From Rhinopithecus roxellana (taxonomy: Eukaryota > Chordata > Mammalia > Primates > Cercopithecidae): a DNA stretch of 64,000 nt. The stretch is taken from assembly GCF_007565055.1 (NCBI RefSeq), contig NW_022141553.1, positions 124,001 through 188,000 on the forward strand, given 5' to 3'. The notes beneath the pieces are model-generated. The model worked only from the letters and a program-made list of their open reading frames with translations. It did no database searches and was not told the origin of the DNA. Of the stretch, positions 14,001 to 27,167 are shown in pieces (position 1 is the first letter of the stretch; each line of letters opens with the position of its first letter). A program made the position numbers and the translations under genes.

Positions 14001-17000
14001 CAGAGTGACACTTATGTTTCATGGAGCAGTCCATTAACACTGTCTTTGAGGAACCTGAGAAGGGCTTCTTTTGATCGCATTGAGGCCTACGCTGATAAAG
14101 GAAATTTCATCCATTAAAAACGTGAAAGAAGCATTCTGAGAAACTTCTTTCTCATCTGTGAGTTCATCTAACAGACTTATATCTCAGACTTCAGGAAACA
14201 GTTTGCTAACCTTCTTTTCGTGGAATCTGGAAAGTGATATTTGGGATCCCATAGGGGCCCACCGTGAAAAAGGATATATCCTCACATAATAACTAGTGAG
14301 AAGGTATCTGAGAGATTGCTTTCTGATGTGTGACTTCATCACACAGAGTTCCACCATTCCATTCTTGGAAGAGTTTGTTACCCCTGTTGTCGTGGATTCT
14401 GCAGATGTATATTTGGGAGCTCATTGAGGGCTATGGTGAAAAAGGAAATATCCTCACATAATAACTAAAGAGAAACTGCGTTGCCATGTGTGAATGCAAC
14501 TCACAGAGTTACACGTTTCTCTTCAGTGATCAGTTTGTTTACACAGTTTTCTGGAAATCTGCAATTAGATAATTCATTGCGCAATGAACCTTACGGTGAA
14601 AAGGGAATATCCACATTTGAAAATTAGAATGAAGCTTTCTTAGAAACTTCTTGGTGATGGGGGAATTCATCTGAGAGAGTTACACTTATGTTTCGTGGAG
14701 CAGTCTATTAACACTGTCTTGGAGGAACCTGAGAATGGCTTCTTTAGATCGCATTGAGGCCTACGCTGATAAAGGAAATTTCATCCGTTCAAAATGTGAA
14801 AGAAGCTTTCTGAGAAAGTTATAAGTCATCTCACAGACTTATAACTTAAACTTCAGGAAGCAGTTTGCTAACACTCTTTTCGTGGAATCTGGAAAGTCAT
14901 ATTTGGGAGCCCATAGGGGCCCATGGTGAAAAAGGAAATATCCTCACATAATAACTAAAGAGAAGCTTTCTGAGAGATTGCTTTCTGATGTGTGATTCAT
15001 CACACAAAGTTCCACCCTTCCCTTCTTGGAACAGTTTGCTAACAACTTTGTCGAGGATTCTGCAGAGGTATATTTGGGAGCTCATCGAGGGCTATGGTGT
15101 AAAAGGAAATATCCTCCGATCAAAACTGGAAAGAAGCCTTCTGAGAAACTGCATTGCCATGAGTGAATGCAACTCACAGAGTTAAACGTTTCTCTTCAGT
15201 GACCATTTTGTTAACTAAGTTTTCTGGAAATCTGCAATGGGATATCTCCTATTGCAATGAAGCTTACGGTGGCAACGGAAGTATCCTCAGATGAAAAGTA
15301 CAAAGAAGCTTTCTTAGAAACTTCTTGTTGATGTGTGAATTCATCTCACAAATTTACACGTATGTTTCGTGGAGCAGTCCATTAACACTGTCTTTGAGGA
15401 ACCTGAGAAGGGTTTCTTTTGATCGCATTGAGGTCTACGCTGATAAAGGAAATTTCATCCGTTCAAAACGTGAAAGAAGCTTTCTCAGAACCGTCTTTCT
15501 GATATGTGAGTTGATCTCATAGACTTATAACATAGACTTCAGGAAGTAGTTTGCTAACACTCTTTTCGTGGAATCTGGAAAGTTATGTTTGGGAGCCCAT
15601 AGGGGCCCATGGTGAAAAAGGAAATATCCTCTCATAATAACTAGAGAGAAGCTTTCTGAGAGACTGCTTTCTGATGTGTGACTTCATCACACAGAGTTCC
15701 ACCCTTCCCTTCTTGGAACAGTTTGCTACCACTGTTGTCGTGGATTCTGCAAAGGAATATTTGGGAGCTCATTGAGAGCTATGGTGAAAAAGGAAATATT
15801 GTCACATAATAACTAAAGAGAAGCTTTCTGAGAAACTACGTTGCAATGTGTGAATGCAACTCACAGAGTTTCACGTTTCTCTTCATTGGTCAGTTTGGTA
15901 ACACAGTTTTCTGGAAATCTGCAATTAGATACTTCATAGCGCAAAGAACCTTACGGTGACAAAGGAATTATCCGAAGATGAAAACTAGAAAGAAGCTTTC
16001 TTAGAAACTTCTTGGTGATGTGTGAATTCATCTCACAGAGATACACTTATGTTTCGTGGAGCAGTCCATTAACACTGTCTTTGAGGAAGCTGAGAAGGGC
16101 TTCCTTGGATCGCATTGAGGCCTACGGTGATAAAGGAAATTTCATCCGTTCAAAACGTAAAAGAAGCTTTCTGAGAATCTTCTTTCTGATATGTGAGTTC
16201 ATCTCACAGACTTATAACTTAGACTTCAGGGAGCAGTTTGCTAACACTCTTTTCATGGATTCTGGTAAGTGTAATTTGGGAGCCCATAGGGGCCCATTTT
16301 GAAAGAGGAAATAATCTCACATAATGCCTAGAGAGAATCTTTCTGAGAGATTACTCTCTGATGTGTGACTTCATCACACAGAGTTCCACCCTTCCCTTCT
16401 TGGAACAGTTTGCTAACACTGTTGTCGTGGATACTGCAGAGGTATTTTTGGGAGCTCATTGAGGGCTATGGTGAAAAAGGAAATATCCTCAGATCAAAAT
16501 TGGAAAGAAGCCTTCTGAGTAACTGCATTGCCATGAGCGAAAGCAACACACAGAGTTACACTTTTCTGTTCAGTGATCAGTTTGCTAACTAATTTTTCTG
16601 GAAATCTGCAATGGGATATCTCTTATCGCAATGAAGCTTATGGTGGCAAAGGAAATATCCTCAGATGAAAACTAGAAAGAAGCTTTGTTAGAAACTTCTT
16701 GGTGATGTGTGAATTCATCTCACAAAATTACACTTATGTTTCGTGGAGCAGTCCATGAACACTGTCTTTGAGGAACCTGAGAATGGCTTGTTTGGATTGC
16801 ATTGAAGTCTATGCTGATAAAGGAAATTTCATCCGTTCCAAACGAGAAAGAAGCTTTCTGAGAAACTTCTTTCTGATCTGTGAGTTCATCTCACAGACTT
16901 ATAACTTAGACTTCAGGAAGCAGTTTGCTAACACTCTTATCGTGGAATCTGGAAAGTGATATATGGGACCCCATAGGGGCCCATGGTGAAAAAGGAAATA

Positions 17001-17377
17001 TTCTCTCATAATAACTAGAGAGAAGCCTTATGAGAGATTGCTTTCTGATGTGTGACTTCATCACACAGATTTCCACCCTTCCCTTCTTGGAACAGTTTGC
17101 TACCACTGTTGCCGTGGATTCTGCAAAGGAATATTGGGGAGCTCATTGAGATTTAAGGTGAAAAAGGAAACATCCTCAGATCAAAACTGGAAAGAAGCCT
17201 TCTGAAAAAGTGCATTGCCATGAGGGAATACAACTCACAGACTTACACGTTTCTCTTCAGTGATCAGTTTGCTAACTCAGTTTTCTGGAAATCTGCAATG
17301 GGATATCTCTTGTCGCAATGAAGATTACGGTGACAAAGTAAATATCCTCAGATGAAAACGAGAAACAGGCTTTCTTA

Positions 17378-17891
17378 TACACTTCTTGGTGATGTGTGAA
17401 TTCATCTCACAAAGTTACACTTATGTTTCGTGGAGCAGTCCGTTAACACTGTCTTTGAGGAACCTGAGAAAGGCTTCCTTTTATCGCATTGAGGCCTACG
17501 CTGATGAAGGAAATTACATCCGTTCAAAACGTGATAGAAGCTTTCTGAGAAACTGCTTTCGGCTCTGTGAGTTCATCTAGCAGACTTCTAACTTAGACTT
17601 CATTAAGCAGTTTGCCAACACTCTAATGGTGGAATCTAGAAAGTGATATATGGGAGCCCATTGGGGCCCATGGTGAAAAAGGAAATAATCTCACATAATA
17701 ACTAGAGAGAAGCTTTCTGAGAGATTGCTTTCTGATGTGTGACTTCATCACACAGAGTTCACCCTTCCCTTCTTGGAACAGATTGCTAACACTGTTGTTG
17801 TGGATACTGTAAAGTTATTCTTGGGAGCTCATTGAGGGCTATGGTGAAAAAGGAAATATCCTCAGATGAAAACTAGGAAAAAGCTTTCTTA
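17378..17891 (+). repeat. Trimeric unit lacking monomer D
   Basis: This 514-bp unit is A-B-C. The C monomer passes at its A box into the D tail (cctcagatgaaaactagg), and the next A follows. This is an in-register loss of one monomer length, as expected from unequal exchange between C and D at the shared gaaaaaggaaatatcc. Confidence 0.8.
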
Positions 17892-18577
17892 GAAACTTCT
17901 TGGTGATGTGTGAATTCATCTCACAGAGTTCCACTTTTGTTTCTTGGAGCAGTCAATTAACACTGTCTTTGAGGAACCTGAGAAGGGCTTCCTTGGATTG
18001 CATTGAGGCCTACGCTGATAAAGGAAATTTCATCCGTTCAAAACGTGAAAGAAGCTTTCTGAGAAACTTCTTTCTGATCTGTGAGTTCATCTCACAGACC
18101 TATAACTTAGACTTCAGGAAGTAGTTTGGTAACACTCTTTTCGTGGAATCTGGAAAGTGATATTTGGGAGCCCATAGGGGCCCATAGTGAAAAAGGAAAT
18201 ATCCTCACATAATAACTAGAGAGAAGGTTTCTGAGAGATTGCTTACTGATGTGTGACTTCATCACACAGAGTTCCACCCTTTCCTTCTTGGAACAGTTTG
18301 CTAACACTGTTCTCGTGGATTCTGCAGAGGTATATTTAGGAGCTCATTGAGGGCTATGGTGAAAAAGGAAATATCCTCACATAATAAATAAAGAGAAGGT
18401 TTCCGGAGAACTGCATTGCCATGTGTGAATGCAACTCACAGAGTTACACGTTTCTCTTCAGTGATCAGTTTCTTAACACAGTTTTGTGGAAATCTGTATT
18501 AGATACTTCATAGCGCAATGAACCTTACGGTGACAAAGGAAATATCCACAGATTAAAACTAGAAAGAAGCTTACTTA

Positions 18578-18748
18578 GAAACTTCTTGGTGATGTCTCAA
18601 TTCATCTCACAGAGTTACGCTTATGTTTCGTGGAGCAGTCAATTAACACTTTCTTTGAGGAACCTGAGAAGGGCTTCCCTGGATCACATTGGGGCCTACT
18701 CTGATAAAGGAAATTTCATCCGTTCAAAACGTGAAAGAAGGTTTCTGA
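18578..18748 (+). repeat. Reference monomer A (171 bp)
   Basis: First monomer of a clean tetramer. It carries the cgtggagcag block and the cgttcaaaacgtgaaag block that mark monomer A throughout the window. Its A-box-like segment is the most altered of the four, reading gataaaggaaattt where C has gtgaaaaaggaaat. In some copies the tail contains a near match to the CENP-B box core (see findings). Confidence 0.85.
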
Positions 18749-18920
18749 GAAACTTCTTTCTGATCTGTGAGTTCATCTCACAGACTTACAACTTAGACTT
18801 CAGGAAGCAGTTTGCGAACACTCTATTTGTGGATTCTGGAAAGTGACATTTGGAAGCCCATAGGGGTCCATGATGAAAAAGGAATTAATCTCACATAATA
18901 AATAGAGAGAAGCTTTCTCA
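18749..18920 (+). repeat. Reference monomer B (172 bp)
   Basis: Second monomer of the tetramer, recognised by cttagacttcaggaagcag and by the ggagcccataggggcccat block before the A box. In many copies the central part reads tttcgtgga(a/t)tctggaa, another partial CENP-B-box-like string. Confidence 0.85.
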
Positions 18921-19092
18921 GAGATCTCTTTCTGATGTGTGACTTCATCACACAGAGTTCCACCCTTCCCTTCTTGGATCAGTTTGCTAACACAGTTGTC
19001 GTGGATTCTGCAAAGTTATATTTGGAAGCTCATTGAGGGCTATGGTGAAAAAGGAAATATGATCAGAACAAAACTGGAAAGAAGCCTTTCGA
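18921..19092 (+). repeat. Reference monomer C (172 bp)
   Basis: Third monomer, recognised by gagattgctttctgatgtg at its head, the agttccacccttcccttc block, and a canonical pJalpha-like box (ctatggtgaaaaaggaa on this strand). Its tail exists in two forms across the window: cacataataactaaagagaag or cagatcaaaactggaaagaag. This copy has the second form. Confidence 0.85.
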
Positions 19093-19264
19093 GAAACTGC
19101 ATTGCTATGAGTGAATGCAACTCACAGAGTTGCAAGTTTCTCTTCAGAGATGAGTTTGCTAACTAAGTTTTCTGGACATCTGCAATGGGAAACTTCTTAG
19201 CGCAATGAATGTTACGGTGACAAAGGAAATATCCTCAAATGAAAACTAGAAAGAAGCTTTCTTA
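19093..19264 (+). repeat. Reference monomer D (172 bp)
   Basis: Fourth monomer, recognised by gaaactgcattgc at its head and by ttctcttcagtgatcagttt. Two main forms occur: one with gcaattagatacttcatagc, and one with gcaatgggatacctcttagc followed by gaagcttacgg. This copy belongs to the second type. The next A monomer begins at 19,265, giving a 687-bp unit. Confidence 0.85.
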
Positions 19265-20634
19265 GAAACTTCTTGTTCATGTTTGAATTCACCGCACAAC
19301 TTTACACTTATGTTTCGTGGAGCAGTCGAATAACACTGTCTTTGAGGAACCTGAGAAGGGCTTCCATGGATCGCATTGAGGCCTATGCTGATAAGGGAAA
19401 TTTCATCCTATCAAAACGTGAAAGAAGCTTTCTGAGAACCTTCTTTCTGATCTGTGACTTCATCTCACAGACTTTTAACTTAGACTTCAGGAAGCAGTTT
19501 GCTAACACTCTTTTCGTGGAATCTGGAAAGTGATATTTGGGAGCCCCTAGGGGCCCATGGTGAAAAAGGTAATATCCTCACATAATAACTAGAGAGAAGC
19601 TTTCTGAGAGATTGCTTTCTGATGTGTGACTTCATCACACAGAATTCCACACTTCCCTTCTTGGAACAGTTGGCTAACACTGTTGTCGTGGATTCTGGAA
19701 AGGTACATTTGGGAGCTCATTGAGGGCAATGGTGAAAAAGGAAATATCCTCATATAATAACTGAAGAGAAGGGTTCTGAGAAACTGCATTGCCGTGAGTG
19801 AATGCAATTCTCAGAGTTACACGTTTCTCTTCAGTGATCAGTTAGTTAACACAGTTTTCTGGAAATCTTCAATTAGATATTTCATAGTGCAATGAAACTT
19901 ACAGTGACAAAGAAAATATCCACAGTTGAAAACTTGAAAGAAGCTTTCTTAGAAACTTCTTGGGGATGTGTGAATTCATTTCACAAAGTTACACTTATGT
20001 TTCGTGGAGCAGTCCATTAACACTGTCTTTGAGGAACCTGAGAAGGGCTTCCTTGGATCGCATTGAGGCCTACGCTGATAAAAGAAATTTCATCCGTTCA
20101 AAACATGAAAGAAGCTTTCTGAGAAACTTCTTTCTGATCTGTGAATTCATCTCACAGACTTATAAATTAGACTTCAGGAAGCAGTTTACTAACACTCTTT
20201 TCGTTGAATCTGGAATGTGATATTTGGGAGCCCATAGGGTCCCATGGTGAAAAAGGATATATCCTCACATAATAACTAGAGCAAAGCTTTCAGAGAGATT
20301 GCTTTCGATTGTGTGACTTCATCACACAGAGTTCCACCCTTCCCTTCAGGAACAGTTTCCTCACAGTGCTGTCCTGGATTCTGCAGGGGTATATTTGGGA
20401 GCTCATTGAGGGCTATGGTGAAAAAGGAAATATCCTCACATAATAACTAAAGAGAAGCTTTCTGAGAAACTGCTTTGCCATGTGTGAATGCAACTCACAG
20501 AGTTACACACAGTTCAGTGATCAGTTTGTTAACACAGTTCTCTGAAAATCTGCAATTAGATACTTCATAGCGCAATGAACTTTACGGTGAAAAAGGAAAT
20601 ATCCACAGATGAAAACTAGAAAGAAACTTTCCTA

Positions 20635-21265
20635 GAAACTTCTTGGTGATGTGTGAATTCTTCTTCCAGAGTTACACTTATGTTTCCTGGAGCAGTCCAT
20701 TATCACTGTCTTTGAGGAAACTGAGAAGGGCTTTCTGATAAACTTTCAGAGAAACTTCTTTCTGATATGTGAATTCATCTCACAGACTTATGACTTAGAC
20801 TTCAGGAATCAGGTTGCGAACAGTCTTTTCGTGGAATCTGGAAAGCGAGATTTGGGAGCCCACAGGGGCCCACGATGAAAAAGGAATTAATCTCACATAA
20901 TAACTAGAGAGAAGCTTTCTGAGAGATTGCTTTCTGATATGTGACTTCATCACACAGAGTTCCACCCTTCCCTTCTTGGAACAGTTTGCTAACTCTGTTG
21001 TCGTGGATACTGCAATGTTATATTTGGGTGGTCATTGAGGGCTCTGGTGAAAATTGAAATATTCTCAAATCAAAACTGGAAAGAAGCCTTCTGAGAAACT
21101 GCATTAGCATGAATGAATGCAACTCACAGAGTTACACGTTTCTCTTCAGTGATCAGTTTCTAACTACGTTTTCTGGAAATCTGCAATGGAATACCTCTAA
21201 TCGCAATGAAGCTTACGGTGACAAATGCAATATCCTCAGATGAGAACTAGAAAGAAGCTTTCTTA
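20635..21265 (+). repeat. Unit with ~56 bp lost inside monomer A
   Basis: The unit is 631 bp. Between about 20,730 and 20,746 monomer A reads gggctttctgataaactttcagag, so two adjacent pieces of A (around the gatcgcattgagg and aaatttcatccg blocks) are missing. Confidence 0.65.
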
Positions 21266-23321
21266 GAAACTTCTTGTTGATGTGTGAATTCATCTCACAA
21301 AGTTACACTTATGTTTCGTTGAGTAGTCTATTAACACTGTCTTTCCGGAACCTGAGAACGGCTTCTTTGGAGAGCTTTGAGGTCTACGCTGATAAAGGAG
21401 ATTTCATCAGTTCAAAACGTAAAAGAAGCATTCTGAGAAACTTCTTTCTGATCTGTGATTTCATCTCACAGACTGATAACTTAGACGTCAGCAAGCAGTT
21501 TGAGAACACTCTTTTCCTGGATTCTGGAAAATGTTATTTGGGAGGCCATAGGGGCCCATGGTGAAAAAGGAAATATCACATATAATAACTGGAGAGAAGC
21601 ATTCTGAGAGATTGCTTTCTGATGTGTGACTTCATCACTCAGAGTTCCACCTTCCCTTCTTGGAACAGTTTGCTCACACTGTTGTCGTGGATTCTGCAAA
21701 GGAATATTTGGGAGCTCATTAGGGCTATGGAGAAAAAGGAAATATCTTCATATAATAACTAAAGAGAAGATTTCAGAGATACTGCGTTGCCATATGTGAA
21801 TGCAACTCACAGAGTTAAACGGTTCTCTTCAGTGATCAGTTTGCTCACTAAGTTTTCTGGAAATCTGCAATGGGATACCACTTAGTGCAATGAAGCTTAC
21901 GGAGACAAAGGAAATATCCTCAGATGAAAACTAGAAAGAAGCTTTCTTGGAAACTTCTTGGTGAGGTGTGAATTCATCTTACAGAGTTAAACTTATGTTT
22001 CGTGGAGCAGTGCATTAACACTGTCTTTGAGGAACCTGAGAAGGGCTTCCATCTATCGCATTGAGGCTTACGCTGATAAAGGAAATTTCATCCGTTCAAA
22101 ACGTGAAAGAAACTTTCGGAGAAACTTCTTTCTGATCTGTGAGTTCATCTCCCAGAATTATAACTTAGACTTCAGGAAGCAGTTTGCGAACACTCTTTTC
22201 GTGGATTCTGGAAAGTGATATTTGGGAGCCCTTAGGGGAAATGGTCAAACAGGAAATAATCTCACATAATAAGTAGAGAGAAGCCTTCTGAGAGATTGCT
22301 TTGTGATGTGTGACATCGTCACACAGAGTTCCACAATTTCTTTCTTGGAACAGTTTGCTAACACTGTTGTCGTGGATTCTGCAAAGTTATTTTTGGGAGC
22401 TCATTGAGGGCTATGGTGAAACAGGAAATATCCTCACATAAAAACTGAAGAGAAGCTTTCTGAGAAACGGCGTTGACATCTGTGAATGCAACTCACAGAA
22501 TTACACGTTTCTCTTCAAAGAAAAGTTTGTTAACACAGTTTTCTGGAAATCTGCAATTAGATACTTCATAGCGCAATGAACCTTACGGTGACAAAGGAAA
22601 TATCCACAGGTGAAAACTAGAAAGAAGCTTTCTTAGAAACTTCTTGGTGATGTGTGAATTCATCTCATAGAGTTACACTTATGTTTCGTGGAGCAGTCCA
22701 ATAACACTGTCTTTGAGGAACCTGAGAAGGGCTTCCTTGAATCACATAGAGGCATACGTTGATAACGGAAATTTCATCCGTTCAAAACGTGAAAGAAGCT
22801 TTCTGAGAAACTTCCTTCTTATCTGTGAGTTCATCTCACAGACTTATAGTTTAGACTTCAGGAAGCAGTTTGCTAACACTCTTTTCGTGGAATCTGGAAA
22901 GTGATATTTGGGAGACCATAGGGGTCCATGGTGAAAAACGAAATATCCTCTCATGATAACTAGAGAAAGGCTTTCTGAGAGATTGCTTTCTGATGTGTGA
23001 CTTCATCACACAGAGTTCCACCCTTCCCTTCTTGGAACAGTTTGCTAACACTGTTGTCGTGGATTCTGCAAAGGTATATTTGGGAGTTCTTGGAGGGCTA
23101 TGGTGAAAAAGGAAATGTCCTCCCATAAAAACCAAAGAGAAACTTTCTGAGAAACTTCATTGCTATGTGTGAATGCACCTCACGGTGTTACACGTTTCTC
23201 TTCAGTGATCAGTCTGTTAACACAGTTTTCTGGTAATCTGCAAATAGATACTTCATAGTGCAGTGAACATTACGGTGATAAAGAAATATCCACAGATAAA
23301 AATTAGAAAGAAGCTTTCTAA

Positions 23322-24014
23322 GAAACTTCTTGGTGATGTCTGAATTCATCTCACAGAGTTACACTTATGTTTCGTGGAGCAGTCCATTAACACAGTTTTG
23401 AGGAACCTGAGAAGGGCTTCCTTGGATCGCATTGAGGCCTACGCTGATGAAGGAAATTTCATCCGTTCAAAACGTGAAAGAAGCTTTCTGAGAAACTTCC
23501 TTCTGATCTGTGAGTTCATCTCGCAGACTTACAATTTAGACTTCAGGAAGCAGTTTGCTAACACTCTTTTCCTGGAATCTGGAAAGTGATATTTGGGAGC
23601 CCATAGGGGCCCATGGTGAAAAAGGAAATATCCTCACATAATAACTAGAGAAAGGCTTTCTGAGAGATTGCTTTCTGATGTGTGACTTCATCACACAGAG
23701 TTCCACCCTTCTCTTCTTGGAACAGTTTGCTAACACTGTTGTAGAGGATTCTGCAAAGGTATATTGTATATTTGGGAGCTCATTGAGGGCTATGGTGAAA
23801 AAGGAAATATCCTCACATAATAACTAAAGAGAAGCCTTCTGAGAAACTGCATTGCCATGTGTGAATGCACCTCACAGAGTTACACGTTTCTCTTCAGTGA
23901 TCAGTCTGTTAACACTCTTTTCTGGTAATCTGCAAATAGATACTTCATAGTGCAATGAACCTTACGGTGACAAAGGAAATATCCACAGATTAAAACTAGA
24001 AAGAAGCTTTCATA
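23322..24014 (+). repeat. Unit with 7-bp duplication in monomer C
   Basis: The unit is 693 bp. At about 23,758-23,772 monomer C reads ggtatattgtatatttggg where other copies read ggtatatttggg, a local 7-bp gain. This unit also has the gatgaagg variant of A and a one-base loss in its cactgtctttgagg block, both shared with - arm copies near 37.5 kb. Confidence 0.7.
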
Positions 24015-26072
24015 GAAATTTCTTAGTGATGTGTGAATTCATATCACAGAGTTACACTTATGTTTCGTGGAGCAGTCCATTAACACTGTCTTTGATGAAA
24101 ATGAGAAGGGCTTTTTGGATCGCATTGAGGCCTACGCTGATGAAGGAAATTTCATCCGTTCAAAACGTGAAAGAAGCCTTCCGAGAAACTTCTTTCTGAT
24201 CTGTGAGATCATCTCACAGACTTATAACTTAGACTTCAGGAAGCAGTTGGCGAACACTCTTTTCGTGGAATCTGGAAAGTGATATTTGGGAGATCATAGG
24301 GGCCCATGGTGAAAAAGAAAATATCCTGACATAATAACTAGAGAGAAGCTTTCTGAGAGATTGCTTTCTGATGTGTGAATTCATCACACAGAGTTCCACA
24401 CTTCCCTTCTTGGAGCACTTTGCTAACACTGTTGTCATATATTCTGCAGAGGTATATTTGGGAGCTCATTGAGGGCTATGGTGAAAAAGGAAATATACTC
24501 ACATAATAACTAAAGGGAAGCTTTCTGAGAAACTGCATTGCCATGTGGGAATGCAACTCACAGAGTTACAGGTTTCTCTTCAGTGATCAGTTTCTTAACA
24601 CACTTTTCTGGAAATCTGCAATTACATACTTCATAGATCAATGAAGCTTACGGTGACAAAGGAAATATCCACAGATGAAAACTAGAAAGAAGCTTTCTTA
24701 GAAACTTCTTGGTGATGAGTGAATTCATCTCACAGCGATACACTTATGTTTTGTGCAGCAGTCCATTAACACTGTCTTTCAGGAACCTGAGAAGGGCTTC
24801 CTTGGATCGCATGGAGGCCTACGCTGACAAAGGAAATTTCATCCGTTCAAAATCTGAAAGAAGCTTTCAGAGAAACTTCTTTCTCATCTGTGAGTTCATC
24901 TCACAGTCTTGGAGCGTAGACTTCAGGAAGCAGTTTGCTAACACTCTTTTCGTGGATCCTGGAAAGTGATATTTGGGAGCCCATAGGGGCCCATGGTGAA
25001 AAAGGCAAGATCCTCACATAATAAGTAGAGAGAAGCTTTCTGAGAGATTGCTTTCTGACGTGTGAGTTCATCACACAGAGTTCCACCCTTCCCTTCTTCG
25101 AACAGTTTGCTAACACTGTTGTCGTGGATTCCGCAAAGTTATCTTTGGGGGCTGATTGAGGGCTATGGTGAAAAAGGAAATATCCTCAGATCAAAACTGG
25201 AAAGAAGCCATCGGAGAAACTGCATTGCCATCAGTGAATGCAACTCACAGAGTTACACGTTTCTCTTCAGTGATCAGTTTGCTAACTAAGTTTTCTGGAA
25301 ATCTGCAATGGGATACCTCTTAGCGCAATGAAGCTTACGGTGACAAAGGAAATATCCTCAGATGAACAGTAGGAAGTAGCTTTCCTAGAAACTTCTTGGT
25401 GATGTGTGAATTCATCTCACAGAGTTACACTTATGTTTATTGGAGCACTCCAATAACACTGCCTTGAGGAAACTGAGAAGGGCTTCCTTGGATCGCATTG
25501 AGGCCTACACTGATAAAGGAAATTTCATCCGTTCAAAACGTCAAAGAAGCTTTCAGAGAAACTTTTTCTGATCTGTGAGTTCATCTCACAGACTTATAAA
25601 TTAGACTTCATTAAGCAGTTTGTGAACACTCTTTTAGAGGATTCCTTAAAGTGATATATGGGATCCCATAGGGGCACGTGGTGAAAAAGGAAATATCCTC
25701 ACATAATAATTAGAGAGAAGCTTTCTGAGAGATTGCTTTCTGATGTGTGACTTCATCACACAGAGTTCCACCATTCCCTTCTTGGAATAGTTGTCTAACA
25801 CTGTTGTCGTTTATTCTGCAAGGTTATATTTGGGAGCTGATTGAGGGCTCTGGTGAAAAAGGAAATATCCTCAGATTAAAACTGGAAAGAAGCTTTCTGA
25901 GAAACTGCACTGCCATGAGTGAATGCAACTCACAAAGTTACACGTTTCTCTTCAGTGATCAGTTTGCTAACAATGTTTTCTGGAAATCTGCAATGGAATA
26001 CCTCTTAGCGAAATGAAGCTTACGGTGACAAATTAAATATCCACAGATCAAAACTAGAAAGAAGCTTTCCTA

Positions 26073-27167
26073 GAAACTTCTTGTTGATGTGTGAGTTCAT
26101 CTCACAGAGTTACACTTCTGTTTCGTGGAGCAGTCCATTAACACTGTCTTTGAGCAACCTGAGAAGGGCTTCCTTGGATCGCATTGGGGCCTACGCTGAT
26201 AAAGGAAATTTCATCCGTTCAAAACGGGAAAGAAGCTTTCTGAGAAACTACTTTCTGAACTGTGAGTTCATCTCACAGACTTATAACTTAGACTTCAGGA
26301 AGCAGTTTGCTAACACTCGTTTCGTGGATTCTGGAAAGTGATATTTGGGAGCCCTTTGGGCCCATGGTTAAAAAGGAAAAAATCTCACAAAATAACTAGA
26401 GAGAAGTTTTCTGAGAGATTGCTTTCTGATGTGTGACTTCATCACACAGAGTTCCAACCTTCCGTTCTTGGAACAGTTTGCTAACCCTGTTGTCGTGGAT
26501 TTTGCAAAGTTATATTTGGTAGCTCATTGAGGGCTATGGTGAAAAAGAAATATCCTCACATAATAAATAAAGAGAAGCTTCCTTGGATCGCATTGAGGCC
26601 TCCGCAGATAAAGGAAATTTCATCCGTTCAAAACGTGAAAGAAGCTTTCTGAGAATCTTCTTTCTTATCTGTGAGTTCATCTCACAGACTTATAACTTAG
26701 CCTTCAGGAAGCAGGTTGCTGACACTCTTTTCGTGGAATCTGGAAAGTCATATATGGGAGCCCATAGGGCCCATGGTGAAAAAGGAAATATCCTCACATT
26801 ATAACTAGAGAGGAGAATTCTGAGAGATTGCTTTCTGATGTGTGACTTCATCACACAGAGTTCCACTCTTCCCTTCTTGGAACAGTTTGCTAACACTGTT
26901 GTCGTGGATTCTGCAAAGGAATATTTGGGAGCTCATTGAGGGCTAAGGTGAAAAAGGAAATCTCCTCACATAGTAACTAAAGAGAAGCGTTTTGAGAAAC
27001 TGCATTGCTATGTGTGAATGAAACTCTCAGAGGTACACGTTTCTCTTCAGTAATCTGTTTGTTAACACAGTTTTCTGGAAATCTGCAATTAGATACTTCA
27101 TAGCGCAAAGAACCTTACGGTCACAAAAGAAATATACACTGGTGAAAACTAGAAAGAAGTTGTCTTA
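26073..27167 (+). repeat. Two units fused by a ~279-bp deletion
   Basis: The distance between intact A monomers is 1,095 bp instead of ~1,374. At 26,577-26,583 the tail of C (agagaagctt) joins the middle of A (ccttggatcgc). Monomer D and the head of the next A are missing. The joined ends share the short string gctt. Confidence 0.75.
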
